Positions 34,446-43,360 are shown, counted from the stretch's first letter. The stretch is 64,000 nt of DNA from Solirubrobacterales bacterium (GCA_027315115.1 DAHUYQ010000006.1:62001-126000); one strand, 5' to 3'. Notes: generated by a model from the sequence alone, not told the origin. Program-made: numbers and translations.

Positions 34446-36116
34446 TCAGAGCCCTTTGGCGATGCCCGAGACCAGCGACGTGGTCGTTTCTGTGAGCGTG
34501 GTCGTGGCTCCGCCGACCAGCGCTCCGGCGGCTTCCCCGAGCGGATGAGGGCCCGCGAGGGCTTCGGTTGCGCTGGAGAGCGTCTGGGTCGTGCCGGACA
34601 CCGCGGTTTCGGCGCTCGTGCCCACGGCCGCGGTCGTGCCCGCGACGACGTCGGACACCGTCTGCGACGGCGGGGGGCTTGCGGATGGCGGCGGCTGGGA
34701 TTCCGGCGCGGGCGTGGAAGGGGAGCCGGAGCTCGACGGCGGCGGCTGGGACGCGCCGGGCGCCGAGATGGTCACGGCCGTCGGCTTCGGCGCTCCTGTC
34801 TGGCCTTCGGCGCTCGCGGAGACCGGCGCCTGCGGCGTGGAGGTCTGCGTCGGCGTGCGGCTCGGCTGCGGATCCGACGTCGCGTGGCGGGCGCCGTGGT
34901 GAGCGCCCCCGCCATGCCCAGCGCCCGCGCCGCCGGAGCTCGAGTCGCCCAGCGCCGAGAGCGCCTGCCCGGAGCCGGCGCCGGCAGGAGCTTCGCCGAC
35001 GGTCACTCGATGGCCAGCGTGCGACGCGTGCCCCCCCTGCACGACGTGCGCCGGCGCGGCGGCCAGCCCGAGCAGGCCGCTCGCGCCGAGCGCCGGCAGT
35101 AGCGATGCGGCTCCGGTGGCGCCGGCGCCGAGCGTGCCGGACGCGGCCTGCAGCGCGGCGAAGATTCGTCCCGGGAGCGCCGCGGCGAACGAGAAGGAGG
35201 CGACCGAGCGACGGGAGGAGTACCTGCCGAGGAACGCCGCGACAGCGGCAGCGTCGAGCTGGGCGCCGGCCTCCGCGCCGATGATGCGCAGCGCGCGGCG
35301 GTGACTGTTCGCTTCCCGATAGGGCCTGTTGGAGGTGAGCGCGTCGAAGGTGTCGGCGACAGCGATGATGCGGGCGCCGAGCGGTATCTGCTCACCTGAG
35401 AGTCCGTCCGGGTAGCCGCTTCCGTCGATCCGCTCGTGATGGTGGCGGACCATCGCCGCGATCTCGGGGCTGCCGACGATCGCGAGCATCCCCGCGCCAT
35501 CGGCGGCGTGCCGCTTGACGATCTCGAATTCCGCGTCGGTGAGCCTGCCTGGGTTTCTGAGGATCTCCTTCGGCGTGTAGATCTTGCCGACGTCGTGCAC
35601 CACGGCGGCGGTGCGGATCTTCGCCACCTCCGTGTCGGGCAGGCGCATCCCGCGGGCGATGCGAGCGGCGTGGCGCGCGACCCGCCGGCTGTGCCCGTGA
35701 GTGTAGGAGTCGCGCGCCTGCAGCATCATGCTCAGGCGTTCGAGTTGGTCGACGCTGACGGCAGGGCCGATCTTGCGGGCGGCCTCGTAGAGCTCTCGCT
35801 GCTGTGCCAGCCCGCGCTCGGCCCAGCAGCGCCGCAGCCATCCCCACAGCATCAGCTCGGCGAAGGTGAGGTCCTGCGCGCGCGTGAGCCTGCTCCACAG
35901 CGCCGACTCCACCGTCGCGATCGCGACCGAGACGGCGACTGTCGCGAGCACCGAGAGCGCGAGCGTGGGGACGCCGCCGCTGGGAACGATCGCCGCGACG
36001 ATCAGCGCGGGCGCCACGACGACGGATGTGGTCGCAATGAGGACCAGCGGCAGGTAGCGCCGCAGGCGCTCCGGCTGATCCTCCGTGGATAACCCTGAAG
36101 ACATTGCGTCCGACAC
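34446..36116 (-). CDS. membrane HD-GYP domain phosphohydrolase
   Basis: This is a 556-residue protein. Two N-terminal membrane helices (LPLVLIATTSVVVAPALIVA, then LALSVLATVAVSVAIATVES) precede an HD-GYP domain. SYTHGHSRRVARHAARIARG leads into AAVVHDVGKIYTPKEI (HD), then HHHERIDGSGYPDGLSGEQI (GYP form), and ADTFDALTSNRPYR. HD-GYP enzymes hydrolyse cyclic di-GMP. The last ~220 residues are Ala/Gly/Ser/Pro-rich with one possible helix (LPALGASGLLGLAAAPAHV) and no known fold. The start is GTG 36116 or ATG 36104. It stands alone on the minus strand. Confidence 0.88.
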   Translation of the reverse strand: MSDAMSSGLSTEDQPERLRRYLPLVLIATTSVVVAPALIVAAIVPSGGVPTLALSVLATVAVSVAIATVESALWSRLTRAQDLTFAELMLWGWLRRCWAERGLAQQRELYEAARKIGPAVSVDQLERLSMMLQARDSYTHGHSRRVARHAARIARGMRLPDTEVAKIRTAAVVHDVGKIYTPKEILRNPGRLTDAEFEIVKRHAADGAGMLAIVGSPEIAAMVRHHHERIDGSGYPDGLSGEQIPLGARIIAVADTFDALTSNRPYREANSHRRALRIIGAEAGAQLDAAAVAAFLGRYSSRRSVASFSFAAALPGRIFAALQAASGTLGAGATGAASLLPALGASGLLGLAAAPAHVVQGGHASHAGHRVTVGEAPAGAGSGQALSALGDSSSGGAGAGHGGGAHHGARHATSDPQPSRTPTQTSTPQAPVSASAEGQTGAPKPTAVTISAPGASQPPPSSSGSPSTPAPESQPPPSASPPPSQTVSDVVAGTTAAVGTSAETAVSGTTQTLSSATEALAGPHPLGEAAGALVGGATTTLTETTTSLVSGIAKGL

Positions 36117-36173
36117 GCTATGCGGGGAGTTTGGTCGAAGTCAAGGATGTGGACACATGTTCGACTTGTTGGA

Positions 36174-36231
36174 CGCCAGGAGCGCCAGGAGCGCCAGGAG
36201 CGCCGGGAGCGCCGGGAGCGCCGGGAGCGTC
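36174..36231. repeat. 9-bp tandem repeat, about six copies
   Basis: AGCGCCAGG or AGCGCCGGG is repeated head to tail from 36174 to 36231. It is in the 170-base gap between the HD-GYP start and the beta-helix gene end. It is a simple low-complexity expansion with no other signal seen. Confidence 0.8.
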
Positions 36232-36286
36232 GGGGCTGGTCCGGCGGCCCGCGGCGGTCACCGGGATCGCCGCGGCTCCGGCGCCC

Positions 36287-37867
36287 TCAACGGCACAGCG
36301 GGTTCCTGGGCACTCCCCGGCACGGGTTGGGCATCGTGGGCTGCGGCGGAGGCGCCGGCTGGCCGACGGGTGGCTGCGCTTCCCTGATCGCGTTCGCTTC
36401 CTCCTGCAGGCCGACCAGGTATTCGACTGCCGCCGGCCCGCCGCCGGGGTTGGGAGTGGTCTGGTTCTGGCAGCCCCAGGTGCCTTCGATTTCCGCCGGG
36501 AACGTCGCGCCTGAGAAGCGGTTCGCGATCACGCAGTTGTTTTCCGAGTGCGACTGCGGATATCCGAAGATTTCGCTGAAGCCGCCCAGCAGCGTCAGGT
36601 CGCCGGTGAACGCGCCCCCGCGGGAGCCGTTGCCTAGGAACGTGTTGTGGCTGATCCTGTTGCCGGCGAGCTGGAAGAAGATCGTGCCTTCAAAGCCGTT
36701 TTCGGGCGTGAACGGGTTGGGGTACTCGAAGCCGAGCACGCCGTCGGTCGGGTTGCCGGCGATCGTGTTGCCCGTGATCAGGTCGGCGTAGTCGCCCGGC
36801 AACTCGATGCCGGCTCCCCACGGCGCGACGCCGGTCGAGGCGTTCACGGGGACTGTGAGGTTGTCGTTTTCCACGACCAGGTTCTTGCGTATCACCGTGC
36901 AGCGGCGGATGCGCGTGGTGGTGATGATCGGCGTGGGGTCAGGGTTTTCGATGTTCGGCCGGCCGCATTCGCCGTCCTGCGGGGGCGGCGGGTCGCCCGG
37001 GTTTTCGGAGTTGGGCGCGATCCCGACCAGGTTGTGACGGTAGATCGACCGTTCGAGCACCAGCCTGCCGCCGGCGTTGGAGCCGGAGTAGCCGAGCGCG
37101 TTGTCTTCCATCGTGGCGCCGCTGACGCGCGCGTCGCATTCCTGGCATGCGCCGATGTACATGCCCGAGTCGGCGAAGCCCGAGGCGTAGATGTTTTCCC
37201 AGGAGCCTTCGACCTCGTTGCCGGTGAAGATGCCGTAGCCGCCGGAGAGCCCGGTGTCGTAGGCGGTCAGGTAGCTGCCGTACCAGCCGTGCGCGCCGAT
37301 CTTGCCGGACCCCGCGCCCCCGTTCCACCAGATCTCGTTGCCGCACTCTTCGTCAGGGCATTGCGGCCCGAAGTCGAAGTTGCGCACGGTGAGGTTTTCG
37401 ACCCACACGTCGTTGGCCTTGTCGATTTCGATCCCGTTGGCCACGCGATGCTGGCCGTCGATGATCACGGTGTTGCGGTCCATGCCCCGGATCCAGATGC
37501 CCGACTGGGCGGAGGTGACCTTCACCGATTCGTAGTAGGTGCCGGGTTCGATCAGCACCCAGTCGCCCCATTTCGAGGCGTCGACGGCGGCCTGGATAGT
37601 GTTGAAGTAGTGGGCGCCCGCGGGCACGCGCCAGGGCGGCGTCCCCTGGCTGACGATGTTCACCTGGGCGCTCGGCGGCTTGGGTTTGCCGCCTTTGCCG
37701 CCACCTCCCCAAGCCGCCGCGGTGGCCGGCAGCGCCGCGGGCGCCATCGCCGCGAGCGCCATCGCCGCGAGCGCCACCGCCGCGAGCGCCACCGCCAGCG
37801 CGGCGATGCTCGGTGTACGGGGAAGCCGCCGCGCCAAACGAACGGCCTGTGCATCGATCGATGACAT
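36287..37867 (-). CDS. secreted parallel beta-helix protein
   Basis: This is a 526-residue exported protein. ATG 37867 has AGGAGG 7 bases ahead. The signal region is an unusual Ala/Leu/Met-rich repeat (AALAVALAAVALAAMALAAM). The mature part shows NosD/pectate-lyase-like right-handed beta-helix repeats: YFNTIQAAVDASKWGDWVLI, then EPGTYYESVKV, NGIEIDKANDVWVENLTVRN, YLTAYDTGLSGGYGIFTGNE and LITGNTIAGNPTDGVLG. It has several Cys pairs and a Pro-rich end. Its Glu codons favour GAA. Such proteins often bind or cleave polysaccharides, but no catalytic set is recognised. Confidence 0.85.
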   Translation of the reverse strand: MSSIDAQAVRLARRLPRTPSIAALAVALAAVALAAMALAAMAPAALPATAAAWGGGGKGGKPKPPSAQVNIVSQGTPPWRVPAGAHYFNTIQAAVDASKWGDWVLIEPGTYYESVKVTSAQSGIWIRGMDRNTVIIDGQHRVANGIEIDKANDVWVENLTVRNFDFGPQCPDEECGNEIWWNGGAGSGKIGAHGWYGSYLTAYDTGLSGGYGIFTGNEVEGSWENIYASGFADSGMYIGACQECDARVSGATMEDNALGYSGSNAGGRLVLERSIYRHNLVGIAPNSENPGDPPPPQDGECGRPNIENPDPTPIITTTRIRRCTVIRKNLVVENDNLTVPVNASTGVAPWGAGIELPGDYADLITGNTIAGNPTDGVLGFEYPNPFTPENGFEGTIFFQLAGNRISHNTFLGNGSRGGAFTGDLTLLGGFSEIFGYPQSHSENNCVIANRFSGATFPAEIEGTWGCQNQTTPNPGGGPAAVEYLVGLQEEANAIREAQPPVGQPAPPPQPTMPNPCRGVPRNPLCR

Positions 37868-37988
37868 CTTCCATCCTCCTCGCCAGGGCAGGACCGGGCC
37901 TCGTCGGTTTCAGTGTAGAAACGGCGATCGAGCTCAGAACGTGCGCGCGGCGCACCGCGGCGCATCGCGCACACGCCGCGGTGACTTG

Positions 37989-38030
37989 TGCGCCTGGCGT
38001 GGCGCATCGTGCGCCTGGCGTGGCGCATCG
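37989..38030. repeat. 21-bp tandem repeat, two exact copies
   Basis: TGCGCCTGGCGTGGCGCATC followed by G occurs at 37989-38009 and exactly again at 38010-38030, with a partial TGCGC third copy. It lies in the 258-base non-coding gap between the beta-helix gene and the MaoC gene. Nothing else is seen in that gap except a weak TACACT -10 on the minus strand (37918-37913). Confidence 0.75.
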
Positions 38031-38125
38031 TGCGCGCGGCGGCGGCGTGCTGTCTGCCTGCTTGACGTAGGGTTCGGCGACCACCGCTGCTCACCCGTGA
38101 TGCCGCGGACGACGAGGAGATGACG

Positions 38126-38578
38126 ATGAGAGTCTTTGCCGATCTCGACGAGTTGCGCGCCGCCACCGGGCAGGTGCTTGGCCCCAGCGACTGGATCACC
38201 GTAGACCAGGCCCAGATCGACGCGTTCGCGGACGCCACGGGCGACCACCAGTGGATTCACGTGGATCCCGAGCGCGCGGTCTCCGGTCCGTTCGGGACCA
38301 CGATCGCGCACGGCTTTCTCACCCTTTCGCTGATGCCCGTGATGCTCGGGAGCCTCTACCGGGTCGATGGCGTTCGCATGGGCGTCAACTACGGGCTGAA
38401 CAAGGTCCGCTTCCCCTCGCCCGTGCCGGTGGACTCGCGACTGCGGACAACCGCCCAGATCGCCGAAGTCGGCGACGTGGCCGGGGGCGCCCAGCTCGTG
38501 CTGGCGACCACGATCGAGCGCGAGGGCGGCGAGAAGCCGGTCTGCGCGGCCGAGTTCCTGGTGCGCATCTACGTCTGA
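38126..38578 (+). CDS. MaoC-like (R)-specific enoyl-CoA hydratase
   Basis: This is a 150-residue single hot-dog MaoC protein. The catalytic segment DATGDHQWIHVDPERA (Asp/His dyad) is followed by GPFGTTIAHGFLTLSLMPVM, and NYGLNKVRFPSPVPV closes the fold. It hydrates enoyl-CoA thioesters in fatty-acid or polyketide-like degradation. ATG 38126 is preferred over 38120, because GAGGAG abuts the latter and sits 6 bases before the former. It may be co-transcribed with the photolyase 22 bases downstream, though no functional link is evident. Confidence 0.93.
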   Translation: MRVFADLDELRAATGQVLGPSDWITVDQAQIDAFADATGDHQWIHVDPERAVSGPFGTTIAHGFLTLSLMPVMLGSLYRVDGVRMGVNYGLNKVRFPSPVPVDSRLRTTAQIAEVGDVAGGAQLVLATTIEREGGEKPVCAAEFLVRIYV

Positions 38579-38600
38579 CCCTCTGCGTCTGCGCGCATAG

Positions 38601-40037
38601 GTGGGCTCGAGGCTCTCAAGCCGATCGCGCTCCGGCCGGGCGCTCGTCTGGCTGCGGCGCGACCTGCGCCTGCGCGACCATCCGGCGCTGCACGCCGCGT
38701 ACAGCAGCGCCGCCGAAGTCATCCCGGTCTTCTGCATCGACAGAAGGCTGCTCGGCGGCCGCCACGGCTCAGGGCCGCGGACGCAGTTCATGCTCGAGTG
38801 CCTGGGTGATCTCCAGCGTGCGCTGGCCGCGCGCGGTGGTGGCCTCGCCGTGCTCGACGGGGCGCCGGAGCGGCGACTGCCCGAGCTTGCGCGCCGGCTC
38901 GGGGCGCGCGAGGTGCACGCAAGCGCGGACGTGAGCGCCTATGCCCGACGCAGCGAGGAGCGCGTGCGGCGAGCGCTGCGGGCGGAGGGCGTCGATCTGG
39001 TCCTACACCCGGGCCTGTTCGTGGTGGACGATCCGGCCGCGATCCAAAGCGGCGCCGGGCGCCCCTACACGGTATTCACGCCCTACTACCGCTCCTGGCT
39101 GAAGGCGTCGCGTCGGAGCGTGCTGCCGACCCCGCGCGCACTTGCCCGCATCCCGGCGCGCGTGGGGCAACGCGTGCCCGAGCTTGCCGATCTGGGGCTG
39201 CGCCAGGCGCTGCAGGGCGCGCCCACCGGCGGCGAGCAGGCCGCGCGGAGGCTGCTGGCTCGCTTCCTCTCCGGCGCGGTCGAAGGCTATGCCGAGAGTC
39301 GTAACCTGCTGGCCGCAAGCGGCACCTCCGCGCTGTCGCCCTACCTGCACTTCGGCTGCATCTCCGCGCGAGAGCTCGAGCACGCGCTGCCGCCCGGCGA
39401 CGGCGGCTCCGAGCTTCGGCGGCAGCTCTGCTGGCGCGACTTCTATGCCCAGGTGCTGCGCTGCTTCCCCCGCAACGCCCGCAGCGAGCACCAGGCGCGC
39501 TATCGCGGAACGCTGCGCTACAGCCGCGCGCGCAGGACGTTCGACGCCTGGCGGCAAGGTCAGACGGGCTATCCGGTGGTCGATGCCGCGATGCGCCAAC
39601 TGCTACGCGAGGGATGGATGCACAACCGCGCGCGCCTGATCGTTGGCTCGTTCCTGACCAAGGATCTCGGCATCGACTGGCGCTGGGGAGAGCGATGGTT
39701 CATGCAGATGCTGCTGGACGGAGATCAGGCCAGCAACAACGGCAACTGGCAGTGGATCGCCTCGGTCGGCGTCGATCCGGCGCCGGCGGCGCGCCGGATC
39801 TACAACCCCGCGCTCCAGCAGGAGCGCTACGACCCGGACGGCGTGTACGTTCGCCGCTACGTGCCCGAGCTGGCGCGGGTGCCGGACGAGCATCTCGCGC
39901 AGCCCTGGCTGATGCCGCTCGCTCTCCAGCAGGAGTGCGGGTGCGTGATCGGCCGCGACTACCCGGCGCCGATCGTCGACCATCGGCAGGCGCGCCGCGA
40001 AGCTCTGCGGCGCTACGGCGAGGTGCCGCGCGGGTAG
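38601..40037 (+). CDS. phr: CPD photolyase (class I)
   Basis: This is a 478-residue deoxyribodipyrimidine photolyase. The N-terminal antenna domain opens LVWLRRDLRLRDHPALHAAY. The FAD-binding domain carries PYLHFGCISARELEHALP, LCWRDFYAQVL, TGYPVVDAAMRQLLREGWMH, then NRARLIVGSFLTKDLGIDWR and DGDQASNNGNWQWIASVG. These fit class I CPD photolyases, which use visible light to split cyclobutane pyrimidine dimers. GTG start at 38601. Three degenerate palindromic repeats follow the stop. Confidence 0.95.
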   Translation: MGSRLSSRSRSGRALVWLRRDLRLRDHPALHAAYSSAAEVIPVFCIDRRLLGGRHGSGPRTQFMLECLGDLQRALAARGGGLAVLDGAPERRLPELARRLGAREVHASADVSAYARRSEERVRRALRAEGVDLVLHPGLFVVDDPAAIQSGAGRPYTVFTPYYRSWLKASRRSVLPTPRALARIPARVGQRVPELADLGLRQALQGAPTGGEQAARRLLARFLSGAVEGYAESRNLLAASGTSALSPYLHFGCISARELEHALPPGDGGSELRRQLCWRDFYAQVLRCFPRNARSEHQARYRGTLRYSRARRTFDAWRQGQTGYPVVDAAMRQLLREGWMHNRARLIVGSFLTKDLGIDWRWGERWFMQMLLDGDQASNNGNWQWIASVGVDPAPAARRIYNPALQQERYDPDGVYVRRYVPELARVPDEHLAQPWLMPLALQQECGCVIGRDYPAPIVDHRQARREALRRYGEVPRG

Positions 40038-40098
40038 GTCGAGCCGGCTCGCGGGGGTAGGTCGAGCCGGCTTGCTCGGAAGATCGAGCCGGCTCGCG
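40034..40098. repeat. three GGTCGAGCCGGCTCGC-type repeats after phr
   Basis: TCGAGCCGGCT occurs at 40039-40049, 40062-40072 and 40084-40094. The core CGAGCCGGCTCG is itself a palindrome, so each copy can form a small hairpin. They begin at the photolyase stop and could act as a terminator or mRNA stabiliser. Confidence 0.6.
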
Positions 40099-40158
40099 TG
40101 AGCTGGTTGACGCCCTGCCGGTGGACGCTTGTTCGATACCGCGCCGAGGGACTTTTGC

Positions 40159-40207
40159 ACCGTCTCTCGGCGCCCGAGAGACGGTCAGGCATACGCGGAC
40201 GCGTATG
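40159..40207. promoter_or_regulatory. two adjacent perfect hairpins ahead of the STAS operon
   Basis: ACCGTCTCTCGG (40159-40170) pairs over 12 bases with CCGAGAGACGGT (40174-40185) around a 3-base loop. Then CATACGC (40190-40196) pairs with GCGTATG (40201-40207). They lie between the photolyase and the STAS/SpoIIE operon. They may be a terminator pair or a leader element. I cannot tell which from sequence. Confidence 0.6.
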
Positions 40208-40272
40208 TCCCTCGAGAACCGGAGTGAGCAAATGGAGCTTGGCCTCTGCGGGACGCAGGCAAGGCGGCGATC

Positions 40273-40686
40273 GTGATGGGCGGCGGATCGGCTCAGAGAT
40301 CAGGCGGCGGCGCCGCCGCGCCCTCCCCATTCACGCTCTCGGCGCGCCGGCACGATGCGGCCACGAGCGTGATCGCGGTGGAGGGAGAGCTCGACCTCTC
40401 ATCCGCGCCGCAGCTCAAGTGGACCCTGACGGACGCTCTGGAGGCCGGCGTCACCCGGCTGGTGGTCGACCTGTCGCGGACCAGCTTCATGGACTCGACC
40501 GGACTGGGGGTCCTGATCGGCCTGCGTAAGCGCCTGCCGCAGGGCTGCGAGCTGTTGATCGTCTGCCCTCCGGGGGTTGTGCACCAGGTCTTCGAGTTCT
40601 CGGGCACAGACGGGGCGTTCTCGATGGTCGACACGCAGCAGGACGCGATCGCGTATCTGCAGGCGCGTGCGCCCCAGGCCGGCTGA
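40273..40686 (+). CDS. STAS-domain anti-sigma factor antagonist
   Basis: This is a 137-residue STAS protein (RsbV/SpoIIAA type). SVIAVEGELDLSSAPQLKWT is followed by RLVVDLSRTSFMDSTGLGVL. The Ser in FMDSTGLG is the usual phosphorylation site. A short Gly/Ser-rich N-terminus precedes the domain. Start GTG 40273 or ATG 40276. It lies 14 bases before a SpoIIE-type phosphatase gene, the natural partner that would dephosphorylate it and switch on a sigma factor. Confidence 0.92.
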   Translation: MMGGGSAQRSGGGAAAPSPFTLSARRHDAATSVIAVEGELDLSSAPQLKWTLTDALEAGVTRLVVDLSRTSFMDSTGLGVLIGLRKRLPQGCELLIVCPPGVVHQVFEFSGTDGAFSMVDTQQDAIAYLQARAPQAG

Positions 40687-40700
40687 GCGGGCGGCCTGCG

Positions 40701-42908
40701 ATGGGAAGAGATACTGCGCAGCGCTCGCGGATCCTGAAGCGAACGCTGGGCTTGGTGTCTGCGGGTGCGGCCTGCTGCTGCGCATCGTTGCTGCCGATCG
40801 TCGCGACCGCGCAGGCACGGGGGGGCGGGCACGCGCCGGCGGCCGGCTGGTCCTGGGCTGCGCCGGGCGCCAGCGCTCAGCAGCGCCGCGGTCCAGGCGA
40901 TCAGCAAGGCCATGGTCCGGGCGCCGCGCAGGGAGACGGTTGGGGCAACCAGGGCGGCGAAGGTCACGAGGGCGGCGGCTATGAAGGCGATGGCCACGAA
41001 GGCGGCGGTACCGAACGTTCCTGGGGTGGCCAGGGTCGCGGGGAACAGGGCTCCGGCCAAGCCTCTCCCGAAACGCAGAGCGACGGTGGAAGTCACGGCT
41101 CGGGCGCCGCCAGCGGCCACGGCTGGGGCCACGGCGGCTCCGGCGGGCAGGCCGGTGGGCAGGGCTCGGGCGAAAACGGCGGCCACGGCTGGGGCCACGG
41201 CGGCTCCGGCGGGCAGGGCTCGGGCGAAAACGGCGACGGCCGTGGCGAAGCCGGCCAGGCCACCGAATCGACGCACGGCGGCGGCAGCCGCTGGACCGGC
41301 GACACCCGCCAGGGCGGCTCCAACGCGGGCGCTCACGGCAACTCCGCCGGGGAGCCCGGCTCGCGGGCACAGCATACCTCTTCATCTCCGACAGGCACGA
41401 CGGCGCCGGCGCAGAGCCCCTCCTCATCCGGGGCCGCGCCGAGCGCGGGGCCGGCGGCGAGTGCCGCTTCCCCCACCGGCGCGTCTGCTGCGGCGAGCAC
41501 GCCGGCGGCGGCTCCTGCCGCCTCCTCCGTCTCGAAGAGGACCAAGCGCGCCGCTCCCGGAAGGTCGACCAAGCCGCGGACCTCCCGCCGGGGCCGGCAC
41601 GGCAAGTCGCCTGTCAAGGGCTCCCGGTCGCATGCGAGCGGCGGGCTCGCCAAGCCCGCGGGCGCACCCGTCGCCGCCACGGCAGGCGCCGGAGCGGATG
41701 CCTTCGCAGCTCGGCATGGCGCCGCAAAGCACCATTCCGCCGCCAAAGCAGCCTCGACGGAGGCCGTGCTGCCGCCGGTGGTGCGGACGATCACGAGAAT
41801 CGTCTCGGTCGTGCCGCTTCCGCTGGCGATCCTGATCGGCGCCCTGGCGGCGCTGGCGATCGGTCTGGCTGTGCGCTCGCGCGTTGCGGCGCGCCGGACC
41901 AGGCGACTGGAGCAGCAGCGCAGCGCGCTGCTGGAGGACGTCGGGCTTCTCCAGGCGGCGCTGCTGCCGGGCTCACCGCAGCGCCTTGGCACCGTCGGCA
42001 CCTCGACGGCCTACCGTCCCGCCGGCGGCCCGGCCGCCGGCGGCGACTTCTACGACCTCTTCGCGCTCGAAGGCGGCCGGCTGGCGGCGATCGTCGGTGA
42101 CGTCTCCGGGCACGGGCGGCAGGCGCTGCCGCACACAGCTCTGACCCGCTTCACGCTGCGCGCCTACCTGGAGGCGGGATTCTCCCCGCGCGAGGCGCTC
42201 GCGACGGCCGGCACGGCGCTCGAGCGTCAGCTCGGCGACTCCTTCGCGACCGTCGCGATTGCCACCTACCAGCCCCGTGATCGCACCCTCACCTACGCCT
42301 GCGCTGGCCATCCGCACCCGATCGTGCTCGGCTCGCGGCCGTTGGCGACCGTGAGCGCCGCATCGGCCCCTCCGATCGGCGCCGGGATGCGAACCGGCAC
42401 GCGTCAGACCGTGATCGGCCTGCCGGGCGGCGCCCGGGTCTGCCTGCACACCGACGGCGTCACGGACGCGAGGATCGGGGCGGAGCTCTACGGCGTCGAT
42501 CGCCTCACGCGCGAGCTGGCGAATCTGGGTCCGCAGGCCGGTGCGCCGGACCTGCTCGACCGCGTAGCCGCGCAGACAGACGCCCAGCCCGACGACATGG
42601 CGGCCTGCCTGCTGGAGATCCCGGGCGGCGAGCGAGCGCCGCGGGTGCTGCGCGAGGAGCTGCAGCTCGACGCCGAGCAGGCGGGGGGCGCCCGTGCCGG
42701 GCAGTTCCTGCTCGCTTGCGGCGTGCCGCAGGAGCGGGTCGCGGGCATCCTGGACGCGGCGCGCGAGGAGGCTCTGCGCGCCGGCAGCGTGCTGCTGGAA
42801 GTGCAGCCCGCCCAGGGCGCCGGCTCGCCTCAGGTGACTGTGCGGCCCGACAACGTGGCCGCGATTCACACCGTGCAGGTACGCAGAGAGCTGGTGGGGG
42901 CGCGATGA
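40701..42908 (+). CDS. membrane SpoIIE-family phosphatase with large Gly-rich ectodomain
   Basis: This is a 735-residue protein. An N-terminal hydrophobic segment leads into about 300 residues of Gly/His/Ser/Ala-rich low complexity, then a helix (PLPLAILIGALAALAIGLAV) at about 375. The PP2C/SpoIIE domain (about 405-650) has AGGDFYDLFALEGGRLAAIV, then GDVSGHGRQALPHTALTRFT, and HTDGVTDAR, with metal-binding aspartates present. The last ~85 residues (RAGQFLLACGVPQERVAGIL, then DAAREEALRAGSVLLEVQ) resemble an RsbW-type HATPase that has lost the ATP-binding N-box. It overlaps the next gene by ATGA. It probably dephosphorylates the STAS protein. Confidence 0.88.
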   Translation: MGRDTAQRSRILKRTLGLVSAGAACCCASLLPIVATAQARGGGHAPAAGWSWAAPGASAQQRRGPGDQQGHGPGAAQGDGWGNQGGEGHEGGGYEGDGHEGGGTERSWGGQGRGEQGSGQASPETQSDGGSHGSGAASGHGWGHGGSGGQAGGQGSGENGGHGWGHGGSGGQGSGENGDGRGEAGQATESTHGGGSRWTGDTRQGGSNAGAHGNSAGEPGSRAQHTSSSPTGTTAPAQSPSSSGAAPSAGPAASAASPTGASAAASTPAAAPAASSVSKRTKRAAPGRSTKPRTSRRGRHGKSPVKGSRSHASGGLAKPAGAPVAATAGAGADAFAARHGAAKHHSAAKAASTEAVLPPVVRTITRIVSVVPLPLAILIGALAALAIGLAVRSRVAARRTRRLEQQRSALLEDVGLLQAALLPGSPQRLGTVGTSTAYRPAGGPAAGGDFYDLFALEGGRLAAIVGDVSGHGRQALPHTALTRFTLRAYLEAGFSPREALATAGTALERQLGDSFATVAIATYQPRDRTLTYACAGHPHPIVLGSRPLATVSAASAPPIGAGMRTGTRQTVIGLPGGARVCLHTDGVTDARIGAELYGVDRLTRELANLGPQAGAPDLLDRVAAQTDAQPDDMAACLLEIPGGERAPRVLREELQLDAEQAGGARAGQFLLACGVPQERVAGILDAAREEALRAGSVLLEVQPAQGAGSPQVTVRPDNVAAIHTVQVRRELVGAR

Positions 42909-43360
42909 GCACGATCTCCGCCCCGCTTGCCCCGGACGCCGCGATCGCGCTCGGGATCGCCTCCACGGCAATGCCCTTCGCTCGCACTTCGGAGGCGATG
43001 CTGGAGCGGTGGCTGCGGGTTCTGCGTCTCTACGGAGATGCCGGGGTCGCACTGCAGGCTCTGGGTGTGGGCGAGGACCGGCTCCTGAGGTCTCCCGAGC
43101 CCTCCGAGACCCCCGTGCCGCAGGCGCGCGCCGGCGCGAGAGACGAACGGCCGCCGAATGGCGCGGACCCCGTGGAGCTGGTCGGCGAGCAGGCATGCGA
43201 GATCGCGCATGAGCTTGGCGGCGGGCTGGTCACCACCAAGCACATCCTTCTAGCGCTGATGCGCGTCTACGGGAAGCAGTTCGACCAGGTCCTGCAAGCG
43301 CATGGCTGCGACCGCGCCGAGCTGACTCAGCGGCTGGGCGTGAGCCTGGCCGCCCGCTGA
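42905..43360 (+). CDS. Clp N-domain protein of the SpoIIE operon
   Basis: This is a 151-residue protein. The N-terminal ~80 residues are unrecognised and helical. The C-terminal 70 (ELVGEQACEIAHELGGGLVT, then TKHILLALMRVYGKQFDQVL) match one repeat of the Clp N-terminal domain that ClpC/ClpA use to bind adaptors. The gene starts inside the SpoIIE stop (ATGA), so it is translationally coupled to it. It could link the sigma-switch to ClpCP proteolysis or act as a decoy. That role is inferred from context only. A strong terminator follows. Confidence 0.8.
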   Translation: MSTISAPLAPDAAIALGIASTAMPFARTSEAMLERWLRVLRLYGDAGVALQALGVGEDRLLRSPEPSETPVPQARAGARDERPPNGADPVELVGEQACEIAHELGGGLVTTKHILLALMRVYGKQFDQVLQAHGCDRAELTQRLGVSLAAR

